Assembly: GCF_002443255.2 (NCBI RefSeq)
Contig: NW_019211459.1
Span: 23,342,330 to 23,406,329, forward strand
Direction: 5' to 3'
DNA: 64,000 bases
From: Varroa destructor
Taxonomy: Eukaryota; Arthropoda; Arachnida; Mesostigmata; Varroidae
The translations under genes were made by a program, and so were the position numbers. The notes under the pieces were generated by a model that saw only the letters and a program-made list of their open reading frames with translations, searched no databases and had not been told where the DNA came from. Shown piece by piece: positions 1-11,404 of this stretch. Position 1 is the first letter of the stretch, and each line of letters starts with the position of its first letter.

Positions 1-206
1 GCTTGGTACTCCGCTTCAAGCTCAAGCTGGCTCCTAGTAGTAGGCCAGTGCGCACCGGCCACAAAGTCTTCCTGGCAAGTGCAGCACACCTCCCCATACA
101 CAGCCTTTTCACACCCCTCAACAATCTCCTGGTATTGCGCGCTCACCCTCTTAATAGCGGTTAGAAAGGGAGAATCCTTTTCGCTGAGCTCCCGGTACAA
201 TGCCGG
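1..206 (-). CDS. Candidate internal exon of an unidentified gene, cut by the window edge
   Basis: On the minus strand a frame is open from a splice-acceptor-like site (CTCGTTGCTTACAG, AG at 208-207) to the window edge: 68 codons plus 2 bases, entering in phase 0. The peptide looks globular: charged and hydrophobic residues alternate, it contains EGCEKAVYGEVCCTCQEDF, and it later reads RSQLELEAEYQ. The four clustered cysteines could bind metal or form disulfides, but I do not recognise the family and assign no function. Many codons end in G or C. The frame has no start codon of its own, as expected for an internal exon. An open frame of this length can occur by chance, so the support is peptide character plus the acceptor. 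The next upstream exon, if any, was not found with confidence; an open minus frame at about 381-560 is possible but has poor splice sites. Confidence 0.4.
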
Positions 207-1390
207 CTGTAAGCAACGAGTTTCCTTCACTAGTATACTAATATGAGTGTGGGGCGCGTATCGCAGCTGAAGCAAGTGTGACCAAAGCGACGGCATCGTC
301 GGAATTCGTCGTTGCCGATACGGTATATGCTATAGCTCGTTCGTATACTTTGCCACATATATAACATGTCGTCAGGCGTCGCCTATGGCTTCATTCATTA
401 TGGCCTGCGACAGCCTGGACGAAGTCGCCCCTTGAGTGTCTTCCCGCTGCGAGGAGTATCCGTTGCTGCTGCGAAGTCTTCTGCTGCGTCTGGTCCCGCT
501 CCGGAAAGACGTCGTACGAGAATCGTCAAGCTCAGGCGTAAGAAGATCCCAGTTGACGAGCTATCTTAGAGCTCTTCGCAGGGTTGAGCGCGGCCTAAGC
601 ATGGTGAGCGTGATGGAACTTCGAGCGAAGCCGTGAAATGGATGAAAAAGGACTCAGAAGTGAATCTTAGGTGACATACACGGGTCTATCGTCAGGCACT
701 TGTTGTCTGAAACTGCTCAGCAGGCCAATTGGGATCTTTTCTATAGGTGGCATGCTTTATAATGGAGAAGCTTTGCATTTAGGATAACTTTTTAAACACA
801 AGCAAATTTGAAACGAGCTTTGTATTCTCTTTGCTGTGTTGTTGGCAGAAATCTATGTTTGACTATGAGGTTTCACAGCGTGAAGGAATGGGTATTAGAC
901 AATACTGACTCAACCGATTTTAAAGGGAACTGCACAATTTAGGTTGATTCAAATAGCATTGGTAAAAACCATAGTGCCAAGTTTAATTATCTCTTCCGTT
1001 TTTAGAAAATGCATATTTATTCCGGAAAAAATTATATACAGTGATTATCGATTGTTCTTGATGAATCCGAAAATGATTAATATGGGACTGCATCTCGTCA
1101 ACGTGATGACCATCATTCAGTATATATATGTGAACAATCGGATTGTAAGGCAGTTATCTATAAATATATTTAATACCTTTTATGGGGCAACTATATATAT
1201 ATATATAGAAAAAGAAAGAACTATATATATATATATATATATATAAAGATACAAAATAGTGTATTAATTTGTATCTGTCAGAGGTATTTTGTGTTCTATT
1301 TATCTAGGGCAGTCTATATATTCTTAAACGAAAGTATTGTTTATTACAATTTTCAGGCTTTATACGTAATTACAGGCTTTATACATACTC
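207..1390. other. Non-coding stretch, GC-rich then AT-rich
   Basis: Bases 360-640 are GC-rich and open in several frames on both strands, including an Arg/Ser-rich minus frame at about 381-560 without convincing splice sites; no gene is called. From about 750 the DNA becomes AT-rich and ends in two TA tracts. Just before 1390 the 12-mer CAGGCTTTATAC occurs twice (1354-1365 and 1373-1384). Confidence 0.5.
1192..1245. repeat. Two (TA)n microsatellites separated by an A/G-rich spacer
   Basis: TA runs at 1192-1207 and 1222-1245 flank a 14-base purine-rich spacer. Either run could be length-polymorphic. Together they could also form a cruciform. Confidence 0.9.
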
Positions 1391-1434
1391 CTAAAAAGGT
1401 TGCACACAAGCATGTGTGCGGCCTTTTTAGAAGT
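1387..1434. other. Strong inverted repeat / hairpin
   Basis: The left arm at 1391-1408 (CTAAAAAGGTTGCACACA) pairs with 1413-1430 (TGTGTGCGGCCTTTTTAG) around the 4-base loop AGCA. Sixteen pairs are Watson-Crick and two are G-T wobbles, so the 18-pair stem is continuous as RNA. After one C/A mismatch three further pairs (1387-1389 with 1432-1434) can form. The wobble positions show it is not a perfect DNA palindrome. It may be a small-RNA precursor-like fold, a regulatory hairpin or a decayed inverted duplication; no known RNA family is recognised. Confidence 0.7.
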
Positions 1435-2890
1435 TCATCAGCGCGTTGAGGGTAAACATCGATGCGATATTCAATGCAATGCCCTTGACTATTGCAGTCA
1501 ATTTCAAGATGGAGGAAACGTGGTACTTCGAACACGCAATAAACGATGCAGTTAAGACACTAGAAAGGAAGAACGCTCATATTTATTGTAAATCGAGTCA
1601 AGATCAGATATCTTGTTCTACCAAAATCTGCCGATAGCAGCGATGACTTTCGCAGTAAATTGTGTAGATCACTTGGTCACGGGGAGAGTGCGCTGACCAT
1701 CTGATGCAGCTCAAAGATATGAAATGAGGATGCTTATTCGAACCGGTCAGGCTGTTCAGGGTCTTCGGACACCCAGCGCTAAGAATGCGGACGGGACGTT
1801 TTTCGTAGTAATTCTAACAATTGGATTTTGAGACTGTCTTTCTGTGCAGATTCCTCTCATCGAAGGAAGAACTTCTTCATAAACGCCCAAGGGAGCGCAA
1901 CGCGTATCATGTTACTACGCGTTCACGTTTAAACGGCAAGCTTTCCATGTTTCAGAGCTTTACAGGTGTGGTTGAGTCTATTACGGCACTCGTGAAAATG
2001 TATCATGGATGTAACCATAATCCTTCCAGACGCTAGAGCAGATCATGACGGAACCGGGAAGTGTCGAGATATTTCATGAGTAGTTATTAATGAGGCTGAA
2101 AGAGATGCGCGACTTTTTGTTTTAGCTGAACTCCAAACGGAAGGCTTACACCTAAATTCGGTACAAATGACATAGAAATGCTGATATATGTATAAGAGAA
2201 AACATTAGATAGCTATTCCATTTCTTTGTCAAATACCTATGCAACCTGCTCCTATAGGGTAATTTTATTTTACAGCAAACATGTGCTCTGATTAATTATC
2301 CTGATGCTCATTAAACCAACGTAAACAACTCATATTCTTTTTTGATTACTATCGTATAACAATATTATAGTATTATGAACAACAATCTTATATATTAGCT
2401 TATTATGAAGAGCAAAATATGGCCATCTTAATATGTAACTACTCATACGCACATGAGTCCTGCCCTGCGACGAGCTCCTGTTATTTCACACGGGCAAAAC
2501 TGCGTATCATCGTCCTCAATCCCGTAGGCCTTCCTGGATGCCTACTGCCTTTGTATTTCGTCCTCTGCGGGGGACTGGCTCGGGTGCATTAAGCGCGGAC
2601 GGCACGTCGCACCCATTCAAACACCCAAATATCCTTCTAGCGGCGATCGTACTACTAACAACGGGGCACCGGTAAGAGATGAACAAAAATAAGGACGATG
2701 ACGATAACAGCAGCAAAGGCGAGGGGTAGGCAATTGTGTTATCTCAACGACTGGTCAGCAGCAACAGTACTAAAAGGTCGTACCATTGATGATGCGGAAA
2801 ATAGTGGGATGACACAATGAGAAATCTAAAGAAACGACTCTTTTAATTATAGGCTTAGTCTGTTGTGGATATATACGATACATAGTGCTC
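1435..2890. other. No gene seen
   Basis: Mixed sequence with short open frames. A cUUCGg-type small hairpin lies at about 1759-1775 (GGGTC, loop TTCG, GACACCC). A minus-strand B-box-like GGTTCGAAT lies near 1738 with only a poor A-box partner. Bases 2150-2450 are AT-rich. A minus frame at 2516-2716 ends in an Arg/Pro-rich peptide but lacks an ATG and clear splice sites. Confidence 0.5.
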
Positions 2891-2892
2891 TT

Positions 2893-2963
2893 GTCGGTGT
2901 GGTGGTAACGCGTTTGTCGACTAATGTTGAGGACACGTGAAGTTCGAAACCCGGCATAAACAG
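2893..2963 (+). repeat. tRNA-like SINE head (copy D)
   Basis: A GTGTGGTGGTAACGCG segment (A-box-like) is followed by a CGACTAATGTTGAGG segment and the B-box-like AGTTCGAAACC at about 2941. The order and words match the heads at 33.99 and 45.9 kb (TTTGCCTNCTAAT, then GGTTCRAA), but about 7 bases are missing between the anticodon region and the B box. A tail with GCACGTAAACG near 3014 may be a decayed form of the family tail. It is probably an old copy; an unrelated tRNA pseudogene is the alternative. Confidence 0.5.
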
Positions 2964-3774
2964 TTCAAGGCCTCGTTTAGGAAAAGCAGGCTGTAGTACT
3001 TAGTAGCAGCACCGCACGTAAACGTTGCAATATTTATTTTTAACAAATGTGTATATTGAATACACCAAAAACTCGATAGAGGACCCTCCAGATTCTGGGT
3101 ATAGTGTCTATAAAAGGATGGTTTGTAGCGCCTTATACGACTTCAGCGAATTGCAGTTTCTGGCATTCTAGCGGTTGAAACAAGACTAGAGGAAGGCTTA
3201 AGGGTTGAATCGAGGTAGAAAAACATTCTTTTGAAAACGTACGATTTACTTATTTTATTAGAACCTTACCTACCCTGATTGCCCTATATTTAATAGTCGA
3301 ATACATTTGTTACCTATCTCCCAAATTGTAGAAAACTGACAATTTAGGTACCACCGTTAAATGCTATTCTAATTGATTTAATTTACCAATAATAGTTGGT
3401 CTTTTTCTAAATTTGCTAACTTGTTGGTGTTTTCTTCTGATTCAGGAGTCATAATAACTGAAAAAACTTGCACTACTTTAGTTTCTAAAGAAGTTTACAA
3501 TCGGCATGGCCAACCTTGGTTATAAATATATTTACTTTGTGTGCTACCTGAGCGGTAGATTGTTGCTGTTGGCGATCCCATAATCAGTTTGCTAACCAAC
3601 CAATTTGTATGCGCACAATGTTCCGCTCTGTAAATTGGTAGATTCTTCCCACTGCCATGTTCTCGAATCTGACATTTTACGATGTTCTCCACCTATCCTT
3701 AGGTACTACGGCTCGAATTGCTCACGGCAGTAGTGCTGACTCCAGGAGATTGACACAGGGAGGTTACGGGTCTC
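2964..3774. other. No gene seen, largely AT-rich
   Basis: Contains a TATAAAAGG word at 3109-3117 with no supporting downstream gene, so it is not called as a promoter. Bases 3230-3550 are very AT-rich. Short frames around 3495-4001 on both strands have no recognisable product. Confidence 0.5.
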
Positions 3775-4464
3775 TTATAGTGTACAAAATCCCCACAGGT
3801 CCCGAACCTCCAAAACCTCCTTCTCTCGCCAGCTCCCTGAGCTTTCCTCGTTGTCCTCACCACCTCGCCCAGCTTCCCCCGTATCTCTCATATCTCCAAC
3901 GCTCTTGTCATAGTTCATATCCTCATACAGGCAAACTATTGGTGACGGTGCTTCTGGCAGCGGGGCCCAGAGGTCGGTGCCCGGACCCGTTCGTCGGTTG
4001 ATCCTGCGCCTGAGCCTAGTCGTAGGAATATTCATCCAGCAAAGTGAGTCTCCACTTCCCAGAAGCAGCCACAGCCTTACTTCACGAAGCATGCACAGAC
4101 GTAGCTGTGTGTTGCGTATCCTGCTTTGCTCATTTGCCTCTGCCCCATAAACTTCGCTCTGTTCTCCTCTTCCTAGTGACTGAACCAGCATGGAACGATA
4201 GAATAGCCGACACCGGTCCCCTCGCTTCGGCCGCTGACTCGTCGTACCCACCAGCAGCAGCAATAGCAAAAGCAGCATCAGAGCCAGCAACAGCAGTAGC
4301 AGTAGGTCCCCGTTTCTGCAAAGCCAGTGCCGGTTGCAGCCTTCGCTTTTCCTGACTCTTTTCCGCCTGCGCTCGCCAGCCTGCCTTTTACGTTCTGCGC
4401 CACCAGGGTCTCTTGGTGACGGTTCACTTGCACACGGTAGCGGTGGTTGTCCTGTGAGTGACAA
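3775..4464 (-). CDS. Long Leu-rich hypothetical ORF, doubtful
   Basis: About 229 codons are open on the minus strand, the longest open frame in the window. The N-terminal part is basic and Arg-rich. Around residues 53-72 there is an almost pure leucine run with one Met and one Ala, produced by a CAG/CTG-type repeat at 4251-4305. The C-terminal part is acidic. The first in-frame start-like codon is TTG; the first ATG lies inside the leucine run, so an ATG-started product would begin with a membrane-like segment. No domain is recognised and other frames on both strands are also open here. One ORF of about this length can arise by chance in a window of this size. A lineage-specific protein or a UTR exon are alternatives. 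Confidence 0.2.
   Translation of the reverse strand: MSLTGQPPLPCASEPSPRDPGGAERKRQAGERRRKRVRKSEGCNRHWLCRNGDLLLLLLLALMLLLLLLLLVGTTSQRPKRGDRCRLFYRSMLVQSLGRGEQSEVYGAEANEQSRIRNTQLRLCMLREVRLWLLLGSGDSLCWMNIPTTRLRRRINRRTGPGTDLWAPLPEAPSPIVCLYEDMNYDKSVGDMRDTGEAGRGGEDNEESSGSWREKEVLEVRDLWGFCTL
4251..4305. repeat. Imperfect CAG-type trinucleotide repeat
   Basis: Interrupted CAGCAGCAG, AGCAGCATCAG and CAGCAGTAGCAGTAG units; on the minus strand it reads as a Leu run. Confidence 0.75.
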
Positions 4465-5657
4465 TGCACGTCACTTTTGCTGACTTTGCCCGTACCTCGT
4501 TTCTCGTCTGAGCCGACCTCATGAACCATACCGAGAGCCACTAGCCGGGGTGTTCAGGACCACAGGCGCTAAAGTGAGCCACAGGACTACGAATCCCAAC
4601 AAAGCATACCGTATCGCAGCGCCCAACAAGCGGAAAAACGAATGCCGATGGTCGGTCCACGTCTGTAACTCGCCTCGACCAACACTCGTCATGCTGGTGC
4701 CTTTCCTACCATCGGTAGTGTCCTCTATTTGCTCTGACTTGATTCCCTCTTATGTCGGCTGTTTTCCGAATCGACAACATTTAGTCTGAGCGCGCGTTCC
4801 TTCTTTTTCTTTACTCTCGCGCATGGTACAGGAACCCTGAGGTGTTGGTGTCAAATGCCGTTTACGTACATACGGCACGTCCGAACGACCGCAAGCAGGA
4901 TGACATCGGCTTTATGGGCAAATCTCTATGGAACTTAAAGGGCGAAAAACTACGGCCAACGAAGAAGCAATGAACACAAACGAAAGGCCCGCGATGGAAA
5001 AAAATCAGATAGAAAAACTAAAGCTGGCAGGGTTCTAACTGACATGGCGCCAACTGATTGGATGAAGGTTTCGAAGCTCAGATGCTAGATCCACAATAAA
5101 CAAATGGCACGGTTCCCAGTACTAGCTCTCCATACGAGTTTCCGGTTCTTTAGCGTACTTAGCCCAGATTCCGGTTTTTTTTCTATTTACCAATCATACA
5201 GGCAGCTAGAAGCGGACACAATTATATGATAGGTTCGTACCAAATCCTTTGGCCGGCTAGAGCCTATCCGTACTGTTTTTGAACCTATTTTCTATCTATT
5301 GTCGCCCAAAAATACGGAAGAAATAGGTAAGAATATATAGAGTTGTCGATACATTTTGAATCAATGACTTAGATAGTACCACAACAATACTGATACATGT
5401 ACTATATATAGTCGCCGTCGACGTTGTTTTTCAGCCTCGCTCGTTTTCCTTACAGCGGCCAAATATCGTCTCAGGCGATCAGCTCAAGTACTATCGCTTC
5501 ATGTGCGGCTTCCTTACACCATCTTCTGCCGCCGCTGCCACTTTATTTTTCCCTGTACAGGAAAGGATAAAGTAGAGGATTCAACCTGAATGGCAGAGGG
5601 CAGATTCACTTAACGGTTGTCTCGTCTGCCCGCCTAGCGGAGGTCTCATGCAGTCTC
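4465..5657. other. No gene seen
   Basis: GC-rich to about 4800, AT-rich around 5160-5420, then GC-rich again. The palindromic word TGCCGT...ACGGCA brackets TTACGTACAT at 4857-4878. No splice-bounded open frame stands out. Confidence 0.45.
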
Positions 5658-5891
5658 ATGTTATATTTAAGCTTTCCCATGCCGGTTTCCGTTCTTTACT
5701 TATTTTGGAGAAATGGAAAGAGGGAGAAAGAGATGGCTCTAGAAGAAATACCACGAGAAAACGACCGGGAGCGACCGGCGGGAATGAGCTTTAGGAGCAT
5801 TCAGACACTTAGCCTTGTTCCCACCTTCGCGCAGCACGAGCGCCTGCCTTCACCGCCGTCATCCTCACCTTTCTCACCGCTGCCTTCCTAA
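5658..5891 (+). CDS. Small hypothetical ORF, hydrophobic N-terminus and charged middle
   Basis: A 77-codon ATG-started frame. The first 17 residues are hydrophobic, like a signal or anchor, followed by a basic/acidic stretch (RNGKREKEMALEEIPREND) and a Pro/Ser-rich end (SPPSSSPFSPLPS). There is no recognised domain and the ATG context has no purine at -3. The length is within chance expectation; it is listed because its composition is organised into distinct segments. Confidence 0.2.
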   Translation: MLYLSFPMPVSVLYLFWRNGKREKEMALEEIPRENDRERPAGMSFRSIQTLSLVPTFAQHERLPSPPSSSPFSPLPS

Positions 5892-8800
5892 CATCTCGAC
5901 ACCTCAGCACATCCGCCTGCACCCCTATAAAGTTCCCCTTTCCTATACAGCTTGTGGGGATTACAACCGGGAATAGTCACTGTACTGCGGTCGTTGCTGC
6001 CGCTGGCGTAGCGAAGTCACCAGCGTAGTGAGAAGCGCAGGAGAACGAGTTAAGTTTTTATGCCCCCTACTTCCATTCCAGTATTGCCCCTCCGTTCCTC
6101 ACCTTCCTATTTTCTCGTGCTATCCCCGATGCCCGCTGATAGATGGACTGTGTCATTATCTGCCAAGTGAGGAAGCGAACGAGAGCCAACTCGAGCCTGT
6201 GAAACTCCTTCAACCGAGCTCAGCCGCGTAGAGGCAAGCTAGGCAAAGCCAAATCATGCTACACCGTAGGACCTATGGTCTGCTACTATGCCCTGTCTGA
6301 GCGATTCTTCTGCCCGTGCTTGCTGTGAATGGTGCTGCCGCCGCGGCTACTGCGACTGTAGTTCGCTTGGTCTGCCACTGTGGCCTCACCGTAACGAAAC
6401 TTCATATTCTCTCACTGTTCTTCTTCCAACTTCTCTACCCCTCTCCATTCGTCTGGTACCTGGCGACCTCGCTTGCTTACTGAGTCCGCGGGGCCTCCTG
6501 CCTCCTCCACTTCGTCCTCGGCAGCTTCCGTTGGTGGCGGCTCTGGCAGCAAGTCGCTGGCCCCCCAAACGCCTCCACTTTCGCGTTCTTGCCCCGTCTG
6601 GTTACCTTCGTTCCGTTGCTCTGCAGGATAGGTGGTGTGAGCTCTGCCTTCAGACAGACTATCTCTCGGGGGCGCAAAGTCATTTATTCTTTAGGGTGTA
6701 AGGGTGTCGGCCGCCTGGATACCTTCAGCCCATCACACCCCCGGGGGTCTCTATGCTGTTGCCCAAACACAGTGCTGACATGGACTAGGCTGTCTTTTGC
6801 CCTTAAGTCGAGCTCTCTGATGGTTGGAACGGTGGAAAGGTTCGACTTCATTCGCTCCAATAGGGAAACATTCAGCTGGAGACTGTTCCGTTGGTTCGTG
6901 GAGTCTCCGTATATGTATTCAGGCTTATATGCATGCACACATGTATCGGCGCGCAGCACATGTACATAAGGGTACATATGCATGGAAGTACAACGCGACG
7001 CACTTACGATAAAAGGAGGCATTCGATCAATGGAAAGGCAGGGTCAACTAGATGGTCTGTATAGTGAGCAATGCTTTTGCGATTAGTTGCTAGATAAATT
7101 TCAACGCTAATTGGTAAACAAAAACAGAGGGTACAATACAAGCCATCTGACATAATATATTTATTCGCTTACTTCAAAATAGAATCAGGTAATTAGGTGA
7201 ACTAAATTAATCAGTCATCACTTCGATTAATTATTGAACTGTGGTAGCAATGTGCGTCTTCCTGATCATTTCTGCTATCATAGTTTACATTCGTTGCATG
7301 TGTGATCCCCTCGAGTGAAGATACATTTTTACGGAATTTGATAGAATATCTTGAACACTAGCTTAAATGATGTTACAGACTGATCGCTACCAATTAGGCG
7401 CGCGTATCAGACGTTGTTTTGCGTCAGGCGTTTTGTTGGTATCTTATTGATCTGTTACACTGTAGACAGTGCAATGGGTGCAAGAACCTGACAAACCAGA
7501 AACCAACGAAGAGACGATGCTCAGTACAGAATGCTGTCGGGGGACTTATGTAGTATAGGACAAAATTGGAAACTAGAAAATAATTTTTGAGAGTACCCAA
7601 AAATGTTTTTTTGGCGAGCGCGAATCCAAGCAATTTTCGACTACATCTCTGTGAGATCCACATTTCAAATAGATGTTCTACCAAATGTTCATTCGATATA
7701 CTGTATGTTGATGAAAATCAAACCTAAAATGAACACAAGCCGTGAGACGTTACTATTACCTTACTATATTAAGGCGTGCTTCTTTTAAATTTTTATTTTT
7801 CTATCTTATTCCTTTTAACTTGACACTGCAAAACCAAATCGATATATTCCATTATTTCAACTTTCATTTTGCACCTTGCAGCAGGTAACAAAATAGGTCT
7901 ACGCCTTTTTAAAGATATGTATTATGTTACTATTATTTACAGTTTTTAAGTGGCCACGTTCTAGAGTGCGGCAATGTTGGATTCACACGAACGCACAAAT
8001 TGATGGGTTCTGTTAGCTGGCATCGATAGCGCCTGCGTAAAATCTTGTAAACGCCAACATAATAGTTCGGTTTTCTCTCTATAGGCGAACTTCATTGGCT
8101 AATGAAGAACACGAAGTTTCCGTTTGCTAACAGGGAAAAAAAAAGAACGACTTCTCTGAAGAATAGACAAGTGCGTTCAATGCATGTCAATCACTGTCAT
8201 ATACTAACGAGCTCCTACTAATGAAATTTAAGAGAAAAAATTAAATGGGCTTTGAAATTAATATCAGAAGATTTTTTTAATTATTCGACATAATGATACA
8301 CAATTTACTACCTTACAGGGTAGTACTATATCGATTAGCTTGAAAGCTGTGAACGTTCGCGCGGCTTACAAGATAAACCTACAGTATAAAGGTATATAGA
8401 TCTCTTCATTGGATTAACGTGACCGTAACTTTTATATCACAACAGGACTGCTATATTGGCAACGATGGACTGCTGTTCACAAAATGGTCGTCGAGGTTGG
8501 GCTTAGGCCAGCCTCTGGACAATGTCATTAATTCGCCGCACACCTTCGGCTATCAAGGCCAACTCCGCATAGCCCTAAAAATGGGAGAAGCCCTGGAACA
8601 ATTGGGCCCATTCACTACGGTTACAGATTCCCGCCTGACTGCGGCCATTACCAGTACACTGGCAATATCCACATCTTTTGACCCTTTATTCTTGACTCGC
8701 TCCTAGTCTGTCTTAGCTAGCTTTGATCTAATAACCCATTCTTCGTGACGATAACATTAGCATCAGCCATTTGGGGTGCAGCTCTAGCTCTCTGCAAGTC

Positions 8801-9812
8801 CACCTTTGAAATCTTTAGGGGCTTTGCTAATGGTATTACGAAGTGATCACTGGATGCTATAGCACGTAAAGGTAATAGTGATAACAGCTGAGGTAAGTTT
8901 CTCGATGGAGCATGGCTTGCCTTGAGCTGCCATGACTTTCCATTGGAAATTTAATAGAAGAAGAAGGTGGCACGGTACGCATGTGTCGTCTATGTTCCGT
9001 TGCTTACAGTTGTGGCTAGTAAAAGCTCCATAGCGCCTTCAAGACATTTCAACTCTTAGAATATCCTTACAGGTATAGATCCAATGATAATCTAATTACC
9101 TCATATCTGGAACTTATGGAGAGAGACTTTTGATTAACAGCTGTCGGACTAGCGAAATGCCCCCTCTGAAGCTTCCAAGAAAATTGCTCTGAAGGAAAAG
9201 TTTTCATCACCAAGCGTGCTCGAACGACAAAATTGGCCACTTCTTCTAAAAATGCTTCTCTTCGCTATCTCCTTCGTTCTAATTTCTAACCAAATCCTTG
9301 AATTGCACAGCTAACTAAGCATAGGTTCCGTAAACATAACCTTATTCACAATAGTGTAGATGTTTAAACGGTAGTTTAAACTGCTATACCAATAATTAAA
9401 GAATTGTGTTTTTTATATTAATTCATTGATATTCATGATACGTATAGACATATTAATATCAATATATATGAGGTTGTAACAGTCGTAATCTATAGGAACG
9501 TCTTATGCTAGTATCGCCAACATGTCACTTCAGCAACTTTCCTGGTGGAAATAATAACTCTGGAGTTACAATGCTCTTCCGTAGACTATTGTTCTTGACA
9601 TACACGATCTATCTTTCACCCCTGGGCACATTCAAAGATATATCACAAAAATTCTTGGCCAACAGGTACGTGCTAGCCCGCTTGGAACGTATCTATCTTA
9701 AAATTCGAGTATGAATAAGGACTGGTTGATTTTTACGGAAACACAGCATATACCCAGAATCATGACACCTAAGGAAACGAGAACACGGGCCCAGAAATCC
9801 GGACTCTTCATT
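5892..9812. other. No supported gene
   Basis: Bases 5900-6960 are GC-rich and open in several frames on both strands without a recognisable product. Bases 7050-8420 and 9300-9500 are AT-rich. A 77-codon minus frame at 8717-8950 has protein-like text but no ATG and no donor. A TACTACC/GGTAGTA stem-loop sits at 8306-8325. Two PmeI-type GTTTAAAC palindromes sit 4 bases apart at 9362-9381. Confidence 0.45.
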
Positions 9813-9826
9813 AAAAAAAAAAAAAA
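9813..9826. repeat. A14 homopolymer
   Basis: Fourteen consecutive A. No retroposed gene or tRNA-like head was seen directly upstream, so it is not taken as a SINE tail. Confidence 0.85.
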
Positions 9827-11369
9827 CGTTGTGAGGTGGTGCTTCATTTAGCTAGAAGAGAGAACTGACTATGAGCTCCATTTGTATGTAAGAAAAGTAG
9901 CACATGATCAAATGGCTAGAAAAAGAGGAGAACTGAAGAACAGCATTGTCTCCCCTTTTTGATCTTCTGTAGCGTCACTGGCTATTCACCGCAGACAGCG
10001 ATTGAGCCGAGTTGCATGATTTCCTTGTGGTTCAGCTCTTTGCTATCACCGACTGTTACCTACAAAGTGAAAGCCACGCACGCTACGACCATCTACATCA
10101 TGAGCCACTCGTGACAGCAGCCTGTGAAAACGAAGCCAATAACGTTGCTTGAAGGGAAGAAGCTGAGACGAAAACCTAAGAAACGGCGGTCTTTTTGAGC
10201 GATTTGGGTAAAGAAAAGAGATGTTCCCGGATAAGGGGTTTGACTGAGTGGTTGAGTCGAAGGAAAAAAAACTGCTAAAATTTACTGAGCATTGCAGAAT
10301 AGTCGGACGGAGGTGGGAGGTGAGCAGCCCCTGTCATATAAGGGGACTTTCCATTTTCTTAGTCGACTGTATCGCCATGTGCGGCACGGTGCAATACTGG
10401 CAGTTCGCTACGGGACTGGCTTAAAAATCATCAAGTCTGTATTTAAGGAGAAGTCTCTAGAATGACCCTTCCTGAGGTGGGACATTAGGCAGCAAGCACT
10501 TAGGCATACGGGAGCGGAGAAAGCCAGTCAGCGATGAACCAGTGCTAAGGGCGGTGAAGAACACTAGAATAGTGAGTAGCGCGGGCGTGTGAGATGCAAA
10601 TTGACCGAAACTGGAGACACCTCTTCGAAGAGGAACTGGCCAGGCAGGCTGACTTGGGAAAAAAAGCGAGAAAAAATTAGGAACAGCGCCAAAACCCACG
10701 AACTCGCCCAGCATCCACGTTACTGCTAAGGCCCTCACAATGACTGGGTAAGTGTGGGTGTGAACGAAGGTTGGCTTGTGTTTAGCAGTAGCAGATGGCG
10801 AACTAATCAAGAAAGTGTCTTTATTGCGGAACGGAAATGGCACACTACGTTGATTTTATTTAGAAAAAAAGAAAAAAGAACTTATAGCACACTATGTATA
10901 CCGAAATAGACTTTTCATTAATAGACACGAACGAGTGCTTTGCAGGAACTCGTTGCTGATACATCCAACGACTGATGTCTACTTTGTTGGTAGAATGTCC
11001 TTTTCGAATAGCCGATAGCCTATTAAGTCCCGTATCGTGAGACATCGTTTCTTGCTTCTTCGAAGTATTTGTTGTACTAAATATTCAGATTGTAACCGTG
11101 ACCATCGTTAGCCCAGACGTCTTGATGCAATCGAGGCCTTCTGCATCACATGACTCTGGCAGGATTCATGAAACCAAACATGAGCCAATTTTATCGTTTC
11201 TCCAACGACGCTGCGATCACTCATTCTAGTTACGATGGCCCACTTTATGTCCACGTTGACAGTTTAATAGCCCGCAAGGTCAACTCGTACTCTATTTAGC
11301 TTACCCATTTCGGGATTAAACCCAGTCATCTTATCGCTGTGTATATTTATTTCCAGCAAATTATCTACT

Positions 11370-11404
<35 letters not shown>

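Noticed and set aside
381..560. Minus-strand Arg/Ser-rich open frame next to the edge exon
   Set aside because: Poor acceptor, no GTRAG donor, and two plus frames are open over the same DNA.
3109..3117. TATAAAAGG as a core promoter
   Set aside because: No initiator or downstream coding region; the word is common in AT-rich DNA.
8717..8950. 77-codon minus frame with protein-like text (SSDHFVIPLAKPLKISKVDL)
   Set aside because: No ATG, no donor and no recognised domain; dozens of frames this long are expected by chance in AT-moderate DNA of this size.
10229..10265. TTGACTGAGTGGTTGAGTCG as a tRNA A box
   Set aside because: No B box within 80 bases downstream.
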